Below, piece after piece: positions 1 through 7,994 of a DNA stretch of 64,000 bases (position 1 is its first letter; every line of letters begins with the position of its first letter). The notes beneath the pieces are model-generated. The model was not told the DNA's origin. It did not search any database and was given only the letters and a program-made list of their open reading frames with translations. The DNA comes from Sphingobium scionense. Lineage in GTDB: Bacteria > Pseudomonadota > Alphaproteobacteria > Sphingomonadales > Sphingomonadaceae. Made by a program: the position numbers and the translations under genes. The stretch covers positions 186,001 through 250,000 of the forward strand of contig NZ_JACIEU010000008.1 of NCBI RefSeq assembly GCF_014197035.1, read 5' to 3'.

Positions 1-24
1 CCGAACGGCATGGAGGGCAGGCGC

Positions 25-1617
25 ATGAAACTGATCAAGGCCCTTGGCTCGGTCGGCGGATTGACGCTCGCCAGCCGGGTGCTGGCGCTGGTGCGCGATT
101 CGCTCGCCGCCCGCTATGTCGGCGCCGGTTTCGCATCGGACGCCTTCAACGGCGTCGCTTTCCGCCTGCCCAACATGTTCCGTGCCCTCTTTGCCGAGGG
201 CGCCTTCTCCGCCGCCTTCATCCCGCTCTTCAACAGGAAGGCGGCCGGACCGGGGGGCATGGCCGAGGGCTATCATTTCGCCGAGCGCGCCCTCGCCGTG
301 CTGCTGCCGGTCCTCATCCTCTTCACGATCGTCCTGCTGGCGGCGGCCTGGCCGATCACCTGGGCGCTGTCCGGCGGCTTTTCCCGCCAGAATCCGACGC
401 CGGACCAGTTTGCCTTCGCCGTCACCCTGTCGCGCATCACCATTCCCTATCTGGCGCTGATCAGCCTCGCCTCGCTGCTGGGCGGCATCTTGAACTCGCT
501 CGACAAATTCTGGGTGAATGCCGCCGCGCCGATCCTGCTCAATGTCGCGATGATCGCGGGCCTGTGGTTCTTCCACGGCGCCGACGAATATGAAACAGCG
601 CGGGTGCAGGCCATGTCGGTCACGGTCGGCGGCGCGCTGCAACTGCTCTGGCTGATCTGGGCCTGCAAGCGGGCGGGCGTCTCGATGAAGCTCAAGCGCC
701 CTCGCCTCGACGCCGATGTGCGCGAGCTGCTGCGCCTGATCGTGCCGGCCGCCGCCGGCGCCGGCGCCTCGCAGATCAACCTGCTGATCTCGACTGCGCT
801 CTCGGGGTGGCTGCTCGCCTCGGGCTCGATCACCTATATCTATTATGCCGACCGGCTGAATCAGCTTCCCCTGGGCCTGATCGGCATAGGTCTGGGCACC
901 ATCCTCCTCCCCACCATCTCGCGCATGCTCTCTAAGGGCGAGGATCAGGCGGCGATGGAGACGCAGAACCGGGGCATCGAACTGGCCCTGTTCCTGACCC
1001 TGCCTGCAACCGTCGCCTTCATTACCGTGGCCGAACCGATCGTGCGCGGCCTGTTCCAATATGGCCGCTTCAGCGCGGAGGACGCGATGCGCTGCGGCTG
1101 GGCGCTGTCCGCCTTCTCGATCGGCCTGCCCAGCTATGTGCTCGTGAAGGTGCTGACGCCGGGCTATTATGCGCGCGGCGATACCAGGACGCCGGTACGC
1201 TATGCGATGCTGTCGATCGCCATCAACATCGTCGGTAATCTCGCGATGATCCCGACCCTGGGCCATATCGGCCCGCCGCTCGCGACCGCGCTCTCTTCGA
1301 CCGTCAATGTCGCGATGCTCTATCGCACCTTGGTCGCGCGCGGCCATTTCACCGCCGACCCGCAACTGCGCCGCCGTATCCCACGTCTTGCCGTGGCGGC
1401 CATCGTCATGGGGCTGGCGCTCTGGGCGGGCGAGGGCGTGCTCGACCCGATGCTCTCGGGGCCGATGGTCGGCCGCTATATCGGCTTGGCCCTGCTTGTC
1501 GGCGCGGGCGTCGCGCTGTACGGGCTGGCATGCTTCGTCACCGGCGCCTATCGGCTGTCCGACCTCAAGGCGCTGCTGCGCCGGCGAGGCACCACTACCA
1601 ACCAACAGAATGGATAG
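25..1617 (+). CDS. murJ: Lipid II flippase MurJ (MviN)
   Basis: Polytopic inner-membrane protein of the MATE/MVF superfamily that flips the lipid-linked peptidoglycan precursor to the periplasm. The 530-residue reading is almost wholly hydrophobic segments joined by short Arg/Lys loops, as expected for the ~14-helix fold. The conserved N-terminal SRVLALVRD motif is present and the length matches the family. I start at the second ATG (25) because family members begin MKLIKAL-like; the ATG at 10 adds only five polar residues. It ends 6 nt before trpS, so the two are probably cotranscribed. Confidence 0.95.
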   Translation: MKLIKALGSVGGLTLASRVLALVRDSLAARYVGAGFASDAFNGVAFRLPNMFRALFAEGAFSAAFIPLFNRKAAGPGGMAEGYHFAERALAVLLPVLILFTIVLLAAAWPITWALSGGFSRQNPTPDQFAFAVTLSRITIPYLALISLASLLGGILNSLDKFWVNAAAPILLNVAMIAGLWFFHGADEYETARVQAMSVTVGGALQLLWLIWACKRAGVSMKLKRPRLDADVRELLRLIVPAAAGAGASQINLLISTALSGWLLASGSITYIYYADRLNQLPLGLIGIGLGTILLPTISRMLSKGEDQAAMETQNRGIELALFLTLPATVAFITVAEPIVRGLFQYGRFSAEDAMRCGWALSAFSIGLPSYVLVKVLTPGYYARGDTRTPVRYAMLSIAINIVGNLAMIPTLGHIGPPLATALSSTVNVAMLYRTLVARGHFTADPQLRRRIPRLAVAAIVMGLALWAGEGVLDPMLSGPMVGRYIGLALLVGAGVALYGLACFVTGAYRLSDLKALLRRRGTTTNQQNG

Positions 1618-1623
1618 AGAGTA

Positions 1624-2670
1624 ATGCGCGTCCTTTCCGGCATCCAGCCCACCGGCAATCTGCACCTTGGCAACTACCTTGGCGCGATCCGCAACTGGGT
1701 GAAGATGCAGGACGAGATGCCCGCCATGGCCGCGCAAGCGGGTATGGCAAACAACGGCAAAAACGCGGATTCGCAATGCTTCTTCTTCCTCGCCGACATG
1801 CACTCGATCACCGTGCATGAAGGGCGCGAGCAGCGCATCCGCAACGTGCGCGACATGGCCGCCGCGCTGGTCGCATCGGGCATCGATCCGGACCGCTCGG
1901 TTCTCTTCAACCAGGCGCGCGTGCCGGCCCATGCCGAGCTTGCCTGGCTGCTGAACGGCACCGCACGTATCGGCTGGCTCAACCGCATGACCCAGTTCAA
2001 GGATAAGGCGGGCAAGGATCGCGAGGGCGCCTCGGTCGGCCTGTTCGTCTACCCGGTGCTGCAGGCGGCCGACATCCTGCTCTATCAGGCGACCCATGTC
2101 CCCGTGGGAGAGGACCAGAAGCAGCATCTGGAGCTGTCGCGTGACATCGCCACCAAGTTCAATACCGATTTCGGCGCCGATATCTTCACCCTGCCGGCAC
2201 CGATCATCCCCAAGGAATCTGCGCGCATCATGTCTTTGCGCGATGGCACGGCGAAGATGTCCAAATCGGACCCGTCGGACCTGAGCCGCATCAACCTCAC
2301 CGACGAGGACGATGCGATCATGACCAAGGTGAAGAAGGCGAAGACCGATCCGGAACCGCTGCCCGAAACGGCTGAGGGCCTGGCCGGTCGTCCGGAGGCG
2401 AACAACCTCGTCGGCATCTACGCGACCCTGTCGAACAGCACGCCGGATACGGTCTGTGCCGAGTTCGCGGGCAAGGGCTTTGGAGCGTTCAAGCCGGCGC
2501 TGGGCGAATTGCTGGTCGAAACGCTGCGGCCGATGCGCCAGCGCTTTCTGGAACTGCGCACCGACGATGCCGCGCTCGACGCAATCCTCGACAAGGGCGC
2601 GGCCAAGGCCACGGCGGCGGCCGAACCGACCTTGCGCGCGGCCTATGACGCCATGGGCCTGATGCGCTGA
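1624..2670 (+). CDS. trpS: Tryptophan--tRNA ligase
   Basis: Class Ic aminoacyl-tRNA synthetase charging tRNA-Trp. The 348 residues include the HIGH-type signature [10 protein letters not shown] near the N-terminus and a KMSKS loop starting at residue 211, both intact, and the length is normal for bacterial TrpS. It directly follows murJ. A ~20-residue stretch around residues 35-55 ([14 protein letters not shown]) is longer than in E. coli TrpS; insertions here occur in alphaproteobacterial forms, as far as I recall. Confidence 0.96.
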   Translation: MRVLSGIQPTGNLHLGNYLGAIRNWVKMQDEMPAMAAQAGMANNGKNADSQCFFFLADMHSITVHEGREQRIRNVRDMAAALVASGIDPDRSVLFNQARVPAHAELAWLLNGTARIGWLNRMTQFKDKAGKDREGASVGLFVYPVLQAADILLYQATHVPVGEDQKQHLELSRDIATKFNTDFGADIFTLPAPIIPKESARIMSLRDGTAKMSKSDPSDLSRINLTDEDDAIMTKVKKAKTDPEPLPETAEGLAGRPEANNLVGIYATLSNSTPDTVCAEFAGKGFGAFKPALGELLVETLRPMRQRFLELRTDDAALDAILDKGAAKATAAAEPTLRAAYDAMGLMR

Positions 2671-2685
2671 CTGATGCCACAATGT

Positions 2686-2718
2686 CACAGGAAGCGGGCA
2701 AAGAGCCGGCTTCCTGTG
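2686..2718 (+). terminator. Hairpin after trpS
   Basis: Perfect 10-bp inverted repeat CACAGGAAGC/GCTTCCTGTG with a 13-nt loop, 15 nt after the trpS stop. There is no clear U-tract, so it is a candidate terminator or RNA-stabilising hairpin for murJ-trpS rather than a classical intrinsic terminator. Confidence 0.5.
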
Positions 2719-2880
2719 GCCGGCATACGGAATGGGCCTGGCCGCTCCGTCCCTTGAATGACCGGACATGGCATGCGTCCAATCGACGGGTTGGTGCGTT
2801 CAAGCGATGTTCAGTTGCGTTTTGCTATCGCCGGGCGCAAGAAGAGTAACAGGCATCTGCCTGATTCAGGACGTGAAAAC

Positions 2881-3528
2881 ATGAAAGCTTTCCGTAAGAT
2901 CGGTCTTTTTGCAGCGCCCGTGCTGGCGCTGGTTGGGCTGTCCGGCTGCGCCACGTCGTTCAAGGCGGACGTCGCCCGTTTCCAGCAGCTTCCCGCGCCT
3001 GCGGGGCAGAGCTACACGATCGTTGCCGACGATCCCAAGCTCGCCGGTGGGCTCGAATTTTCCCATTATGCACAGATGGTCGGTCAGCGTCTGGCCCAGA
3101 CCGGCTATGTCGCTGCCAACGATCCGGCCAAGGCTGACCTGATCGTGCGTGTCGCCTATGATGTCGACAATGGCCGTGAGCGCGTGCGTTCGACCGGCGG
3201 CTTCGGTCCGAGCCCCTATTTCGGCGGTGGGTGGGGCTATGGCCGCTGGGGACGCCCCTGGGGCTATGGCTTCTATGATCCCTGGTTGTTCGGCGGTGCC
3301 GGCTTCAACGATGTGTCGAGCTACACCGTCTATACCAGCGACCTCAGCATGAAGATCGACCGCGCGGCCGACAATCTGCGCCTGTTCGAGGGCAAGGCCA
3401 GCGCCCAGTCGCTGTCCAATAAGCTGACCTATCTGGTGCCCAACCTGATCGACGCTATGTTCACCAATTTCCCCGGCCAGAATGGCGAGGATGTGAAGAT
3501 CACCCTGCCGCCCGAAAAGAAGGGCTGA
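2881..3528 (+). CDS. DUF4136-like lipoprotein
   Basis: Probable outer-membrane or periplasmic lipoprotein of unknown function. The start at 2881 gives a short Lys/Arg N-region, a hydrophobic core and a lipobox (VGLSGC), with Cys22 as the lipidation site. The in-frame extension back to 2758 would bury this signal and is not used. The body has the DUF4136 layout, with conserved segments around the SHYAQMVGQRL and LIVRVAYDVDNG stretches. A Gly/Trp/Tyr/Pro-rich loop (residues ~105-135) precedes a C-terminal domain ending near LPPEKKG. It is a single gene with its own terminator. Confidence 0.85.
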   Translation: MKAFRKIGLFAAPVLALVGLSGCATSFKADVARFQQLPAPAGQSYTIVADDPKLAGGLEFSHYAQMVGQRLAQTGYVAANDPAKADLIVRVAYDVDNGRERVRSTGGFGPSPYFGGGWGYGRWGRPWGYGFYDPWLFGGAGFNDVSSYTVYTSDLSMKIDRAADNLRLFEGKASAQSLSNKLTYLVPNLIDAMFTNFPGQNGEDVKITLPPEKKG

Positions 3529-3567
3529 GCAGCAGAGATACGGTCGGCTCCCAGCCAGACCATTTTG

Positions 3568-3604
3568 GCCCGGCGGTCCGTCAGATCGCCGGGCTTTCTT
3601 TTTG
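3568..3604 (+). terminator. Intrinsic terminator of the DUF4136 gene
   Basis: Perfect 8-bp GC stem GCCCGGCG/CGCCGGGC, 11-nt loop, followed at once by TTTCTTTTT. This is a classical rho-independent terminator on the + strand, 40 nt after the lipoprotein stop. Confidence 0.85.
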
Positions 3605-3653
3605 CCTGCAAGCTTTTAGGTTGGCCGGCAGGGAAGTGATGCCGTCACGCATC

Positions 3654-3660
3654 AGGGGGA
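3654..3660 (+). promoter_or_regulatory. Shine-Dalgarno that favours the 3667 start
   Basis: The purine run AGGGGGA abuts the first ATG (3661) but lies 6 nt before the second ATG (3667), which is normal spacing. Translation of the symporter probably starts at 3667. Confidence 0.5.
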
Positions 3661-3666
3661 ATGGGC

Positions 3667-4908
3667 ATGTCGTTGACGGTCAGAATATTGATTGCGCTGG
3701 TCGTGGGACTTGCGTGCGGTATCGCCCTGTCGGAATGTGGTGGCGCACTGGATGCGACGGTGGTCGATATCGCCCAGCCGATCGGCAAGGCCTGGCTGAA
3801 CGGGCTTCAGATGCCCTTGATCCCGATGATCTTCGCGTTGCTGGTGACAGGCATCGCCTCGGCAGCGACCACGGCGAGGAGCAGCGGCACCGCGACTCGG
3901 ACGCTGATCCTCTTTGCGCTGCTGCTCACGGCCTCTGCGGCTGTCGCGGCGCTGCTGGGGCCGTTGCTGCTGCAACTTTGGCCCGTGCCGGCTGGCGCAG
4001 TGGGGGCGCTCACCGGGGCTAGTGCGGCAAGCGAGGTGCCCGGCGTCCGTCCGTCCGCCGAATGGCTGCTGGGCTTCATTCCTGCCAACCCGATCCGCAG
4101 CGCGGCCGAGGGGCAGGTGGTTGCCGTCGTCCTCTTCGCCCTCGTCTTCGGTTTTGCCGTGACACGCGTGGCGGAGGAGCGGCGCACCGCGCTGACGGGC
4201 TTTCTTGCCGCGCTGGTCGATACCCTGCTCATCGTCGTCGGCTGGGTGCTCTGGCTGGCCCCGATCGGCGTCTTCGCGCTGGCACTGGTCGCCGGCAGTC
4301 GCTCCGGCCTCGCCACCGCCGGGGCGCTGCTCCATTATATCGGCTTCATAGTCCTGATCTGTCTGGCCGTAACGGCGCTGGTCTATCCGCTGGTGATCCT
4401 GCTGGGGCGGATCGCGCCCCGTCGCTTCGCCCGTGCGGCCTTGCCGGCGCAGCTCATCGCCTTCTCGACGCAAAGCTCGATCGCCTCGTTGCCGGCGATG
4501 ATCGCGGCGAGCGACGGCCCGCTGGCGGTGCGCGAAAGCACCCGCTCCATCGTCCTGCCGCTCGCCATTTCGCTGTTCCGCATCACCAGCCCACCGGCTA
4601 ATCTCGGCGTCGCCCTCTATGTGGCGGCAATGAACGGGGTGGCGCTGGGGCCGGTGCAGATCATCCTGGGCGTGGCGGTCGCCGCGATCGTCAGCCTGGC
4701 GGCGGTCGGCCTGCCCAGCCAGATCACCTTCTTCACCACCACTGGTCCCATCTGTCTCGCCATGGGCGTCCCGGTGGAGGCACTGCCGCTGCTGCTGGCC
4801 GTGGAAACAGTGCCCGACATTTTCCGCACCGTCGGCAATGTCACCGCCGACATGGGCGTCACCCGCATCATCGACCGCCTGGGCGGTGGTAATGAAGCAA
4901 AGGATTGA
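3667..4908 (+). CDS. Sodium/proton-dicarboxylate (SDF, DctA/GltP family) symporter
   Basis: Secondary transporter of the dicarboxylate/amino acid:cation symporter family, in the inner membrane. The 413 residues are mostly hydrophobic. The C-terminal half has the family's re-entrant-loop region: a Ser-rich AFSTQSSIASLPAM stretch is the counterpart of the conserved serine-rich hairpin, and SQITFFTTTGPICLAMGVP precedes the last segments. Substrate (C4-dicarboxylate, glutamate or another anion) cannot be decided from sequence. It is followed by a long repeat-bearing intergenic region and converges on dapE. Confidence 0.85.
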   Translation: MSLTVRILIALVVGLACGIALSECGGALDATVVDIAQPIGKAWLNGLQMPLIPMIFALLVTGIASAATTARSSGTATRTLILFALLLTASAAVAALLGPLLLQLWPVPAGAVGALTGASAASEVPGVRPSAEWLLGFIPANPIRSAAEGQVVAVVLFALVFGFAVTRVAEERRTALTGFLAALVDTLLIVVGWVLWLAPIGVFALALVAGSRSGLATAGALLHYIGFIVLICLAVTALVYPLVILLGRIAPRRFARAALPAQLIAFSTQSSIASLPAMIAASDGPLAVRESTRSIVLPLAISLFRITSPPANLGVALYVAAMNGVALGPVQIILGVAVAAIVSLAAVGLPSQITFFTTTGPICLAMGVPVEALPLLLAVETVPDIFRTVGNVTADMGVTRIIDRLGGGNEAKD

Positions 4909-5251
4909 TGGCAGGAAGCGACCATAAGCGGACGGTTCCCCCTCCCGCAGGCGGGAGCGGAATGGCAGGAAACCACCCCATCATGACATCGGGCGGCCTG
5001 TCCTACTGCGGGCTTTTATGATCTATCCTGTCGGATGCAGAGGCTAACGCTCCCCGATCCGGCATGGGCCGATGCGCTATCGGCGCATGGCTGTCGCTTC
5101 ACTGTCGTTTCAATGGCGCGTCAGGGTGATCCTGATATCGCGTCGGTGTCGCACAACTGTCGCGTTACACGCGCGTGCCAGTGACTTTTTCGGCGCAAAT
5201 GGCCCAAAACAGCCTCACGACACTATGAACTTCGCACTGTCGCGTCGCATT
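4909..5251. other. 343-nt intergenic region between convergent genes
   Basis: No credible gene. It contains a GC hairpin (CTCCCGC/GCGGGAG, 4942-4957), of a kind common as a terminator in this group, and the TGTCGC-array element described separately (5092-5250), which reaches the dapE stop codon. Confidence 0.6.
5092..5250 (+). repeat. TGTCGC-array intergenic repeat, copy A
   Basis: About 160 nt built around repeated TGTCGC hexamers (four exact, one TGTCGT). It begins TGTCGCTTCACTGTCG and ends in a ~30-nt block CACGACACTATGAACTTCGC plus ACTGTCGCGTCG. The same end blocks and an internal CGGCGCA..TGGCCC block recur, inverted, at 25111-25278 in another gap between convergent genes. It is noncoding and its role is unknown. 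Confidence 0.75.
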
Positions 5252-6394
5252 TCACCCGCGCAGCGCCCGTTCCGTGATCAGCGTATAGATGCGGGTCAGG
5301 TCGTGCAGGTCGGCGACCGCGACCGCTTCGTCCAGCTTGTGCATCGTCGCATTGTTGAGGCCGAATTCGGCGACCGGGCAGATGCGCGAGAGGAAGCGCG
5401 CGTCCGACGTGCCGCCTGTTGTCGACAATTCGGTCTCCAGGCCGGTCACGTCGCGGATCGCATCGCCGATCAGCGTCGACAGCGTCCCCGGCTGGGTCAG
5501 GAATGGCTCGCCGCTGATCTTGGCCTCTACGCTGCCGCCCTCGCTTGCCGCGATCGCGCTGATCCGCTCGATCAGCGACGCACCGCTATGCTGGTCATTG
5601 AAGCGGATCGAGATGCGCGCAGTGGCTGCGGCCGGGATGACATTATGGGCCGGATTGCCGACTTCCAGATCGGTGATCTCGATATTGCTGGGCTGGAACC
5701 AGTCGGTGCCCGCGTCCAGGACTTCCGCGTCGACCCTGGCGAGGATGCGGACCAGCGCCGGGATCGGATTGTCGGCCAGGTGCGGATAGGCGACATGGCC
5801 CTGCGTGCCCGCCACCTTGATCCACATGTTGACCGAGCCGCGCCGGCCGATCTTCACCACGTCGCCCAGTCGGGCCGAAGATGTCGGTTCGCCGACCAGG
5901 CACATGTCGGGGTGCAGGCCATGCGCGACCATCCGGTCCATCAGCGCCAGCGTGCCATAGGTGGCCGGCCCTTCCTCGTCGCCGGTGATGATCAGGCTGA
6001 TCGTGCCGGGCAGGGCGTCGGGCAATTCGTGCAGCGCCGCGACGAAGGCGGCGATCGCGCCCTTCATGTCGACCGCACCACGGCCATAGAGCAGGTCGCC
6101 GCGCACCACCGGGGTGAAGGGATCGCTGGCCCAGCCATGGCCGGGCGGGACGACATCGAGATGGCCGGCAAAGGCGAAATGTGGGCCGGCGCCCGTGGTG
6201 CGCCAGGCGAGCAGATTTTCGACCGGGCCATCCGGTGCCTCGCCGCTGACGAAACGGTCTACGGTGAAACCCAGCGGGACCAGCATCGCTTCCAGCTCGG
6301 CGAAGACATCGCCGACGGCCGGGGTGACGGAGGGGCAGGCGAGCAGGCGCTCGGCCAGGGCCAGAGCGTCATGATTGGTGCTGGTCTTGGTCAT
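5252..6394 (-). CDS. dapE: Succinyl-diaminopimelate desuccinylase
   Basis: Zinc-dependent M20-family hydrolase that releases succinate from N-succinyl-LL-2,6-diaminopimelate in the lysine and peptidoglycan pathway; cytoplasmic. Its 380 residues show the metal-site motifs in order: GHLDVVPPG (His78, Asp80), the bridging Asp109 in GAVDMKGA, and the Glu140-Glu141 pair in GDEEGPA. The dimerisation domain follows, and the length is typical. It is divergent from the cupin gene, with 53 nt between starts. Confidence 0.95.
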   Translation of the reverse strand: MTKTSTNHDALALAERLLACPSVTPAVGDVFAELEAMLVPLGFTVDRFVSGEAPDGPVENLLAWRTTGAGPHFAFAGHLDVVPPGHGWASDPFTPVVRGDLLYGRGAVDMKGAIAAFVAALHELPDALPGTISLIITGDEEGPATYGTLALMDRMVAHGLHPDMCLVGEPTSSARLGDVVKIGRRGSVNMWIKVAGTQGHVAYPHLADNPIPALVRILARVDAEVLDAGTDWFQPSNIEITDLEVGNPAHNVIPAAATARISIRFNDQHSGASLIERISAIAASEGGSVEAKISGEPFLTQPGTLSTLIGDAIRDVTGLETELSTTGGTSDARFLSRICPVAEFGLNNATMHKLDEAVAVADLHDLTRIYTLITERALRG

Positions 6395-6447
6395 GGCGCT
6401 GCGTTAGCGAAAGCCGCCTTTCTTGGCCAGCGCAGAGGAGAGGGGCC

Positions 6448-6894
6448 ATGCCGAAGATCGATCTTGCTTCCATTCCGCAAAGCAATGCCACCGGCTATCC
6501 GGGCGACCATGCGCGGGCGGTGGCCGGCCGTCATTATCGCCGGCTTGGGCTGGCGACGGGCCTGGGCGACTTCGGTGTCAGCCATGTCGTGCTGAAACCC
6601 GGCGCGGCCTCCTCGCAACGCCACTGGCATGAGGGCGAGGACGAATTTGTCGTCATGCTGTCGGGCGAGGCGGTGCTGGTCGAGGAGGGCGGGCGCACGC
6701 CGATGGCACCGGGCGATATGGCGGCCTTCCCCAAGGGCGTGGCGGACGGCCATCATCTGCTCAACGAAAGCGATACGGAATGCATCTTTCTTGCCTTTGG
6801 CCGTCCGTCTGTCAGTGATTGCCATTATCCCGACATCGATCTGCACCTGTCCGGTGGGGTCTATCGCCACAAGGATGGGAGCGTTTTTACATGA
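6448..6894 (+). CDS. Small cupin-domain protein
   Basis: A 148-residue single-domain cupin. Motif 1 is clear: HWHEGEDEFVVMLSG carries the two His and the Glu of a metal site, and a second segment around MAAFPKGVADGHHLLN supplies the third His. Such proteins are often annotated as transcriptional regulators or sugar/phosphate isomerases, but no substrate can be inferred here. Its stop overlaps the start of the next gene (ATGA), so the two are translationally coupled. Confidence 0.85.
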   Translation: MPKIDLASIPQSNATGYPGDHARAVAGRHYRRLGLATGLGDFGVSHVVLKPGAASSQRHWHEGEDEFVVMLSGEAVLVEEGGRTPMAPGDMAAFPKGVADGHHLLNESDTECIFLAFGRPSVSDCHYPDIDLHLSGGVYRHKDGSVFT

Positions 6895-7934
6895 TGGATC
6901 GTCGTGGGTTGCTGGCCGGGATTAGTGGCGCTGTGGTCGCGGCGGGCGTTCCTTCGGCTTCGGCAGCGGCACCGGCGCCGGCCGGGCTGATCCGGCCGCC
7001 GCGCCTGCGTGAAGGGGATGTGGTCGGCCTGGTCGAGCCGGCGGGCTTTACCGATGACGCCTTCGACCTGGACCTGGTCAAGGACACGGTCCGGGCGATG
7101 GGGCTGAAGCCAAAGGCCGCGCCGCATCTGGTCGAGCGCTATGGCTATCTGGCGGGCAAGGATGCCGACCGCGCCGCCGACGTCAATGCCATGTATGCCG
7201 ACCCGGAGGTGAAGGCGGTGTTCGCGGTGCGCGGCGGCTGGGGCTGCGCGCGCATGCTGCCCTATCTCGACTTCAAGACGATCCGCGCCAATCCCAAGCT
7301 GTTGACCGGCTTTTCCGACATCACGGCGCTGCACCTGGCCTTTGCGGCCCGTGCCGGCTTCACCACCATCCATGGCCCCAATGCCGCCAGCGGCTGGGGC
7401 AAGCTCAGCTGGGACAGCTTCCGCGCGGTGGCGTTCGACGGGGCGACGCCGACCTATGTCAATCCGGTGGGGACGGAGGACCGGCTGGTGCCGCGCAGCG
7501 GGCGCATCCGCACCTTTGGCGGCGGCAAGGCGAGCGGGCGGTTGCTGGGTGGCAATCTCACCGTGCTGACGGCGCTGATGGGTACGCCCTGGCTGCCGGA
7601 TTTCACCGGCGCGATCCTGTTCGTGGAAGAAACCAACGAGGCGGAATATCGCATCGACCGGATGCTGACCCAATTGTCGCTGGCGGGCATATTGCCAAAG
7701 CTCGCCGGCTTCGTCTTCGGCCAATGCACCAGTTGCACGGCCACTGGCGTGTCCTATGGCGGCTTTACCCTGTCGGAAGTGCTGCAGCAGCATCTGGCGC
7801 CACTCGGCATCCCCGCTTTCCAGGGCGCGCTGTTCGGCCATATCGCCAACCAGTTCAGCCTGCCGGTCGGCGCCCGCGCCGAAATCGACGCGGACGCGGG
7901 CACGATCCGATTGCTGGAGCCGGCCGTCAGTTAG
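6891..7934 (+). CDS. LD-carboxypeptidase (peptidase S66, MccF/LdcA type), Tat-exported
   Basis: Serine peptidase family S66: murein tetrapeptide LD-carboxypeptidase or microcin-C7 self-immunity type. With the start at 6891 (ATGA overlap with the cupin gene) the product has 347 residues and begins with a twin-arginine-like signal (DRRGLLAG plus a hydrophobic core ending ASAAAP), so it is probably periplasmic. The nucleophile region GFSDITALHLA, the GGNLTVLTAL segment and the C-terminal His region FGHIANQFSLPVG fit the family catalytic Ser-Glu-His triad. The upstream in-frame extension lies inside the cupin gene. Confidence 0.88.
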   Translation: MMDRRGLLAGISGAVVAAGVPSASAAAPAPAGLIRPPRLREGDVVGLVEPAGFTDDAFDLDLVKDTVRAMGLKPKAAPHLVERYGYLAGKDADRAADVNAMYADPEVKAVFAVRGGWGCARMLPYLDFKTIRANPKLLTGFSDITALHLAFAARAGFTTIHGPNAASGWGKLSWDSFRAVAFDGATPTYVNPVGTEDRLVPRSGRIRTFGGGKASGRLLGGNLTVLTALMGTPWLPDFTGAILFVEETNEAEYRIDRMLTQLSLAGILPKLAGFVFGQCTSCTATGVSYGGFTLSEVLQQHLAPLGIPAFQGALFGHIANQFSLPVGARAEIDADAGTIRLLEPAVS

Positions 7935-7994
7935 AGCCTGATCGTTTGAGGTGGAAGCGCTCCGCGCTTCCAGCGATGGCGTGAATCAGGCTCT
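7934..7994. terminator. Nested hairpin between convergent genes
   Basis: An outer 10-bp stem (AGAGCCTGAT/ATCAGGCTCT) encloses an 8-bp hairpin (GGAAGCGC, loop TCC, GCGCTTCC). A T-rich stretch follows on the + side. Being symmetrical, it can serve both the S66 gene and the leftward dipeptidase gene. The nested shape is like the repetitive extragenic elements of sphingomonads. Confidence 0.65.

Noticed and set aside
2758..2880. N-terminal extension of the DUF4136 protein
   Set aside because: It would place 41 polar residues before a clear lipoprotein signal; 2881 is the better start.
5072..6595. 507-codon open frame on the + strand
   Set aside because: Antisense to dapE. It overlaps the repeat and the cupin start.
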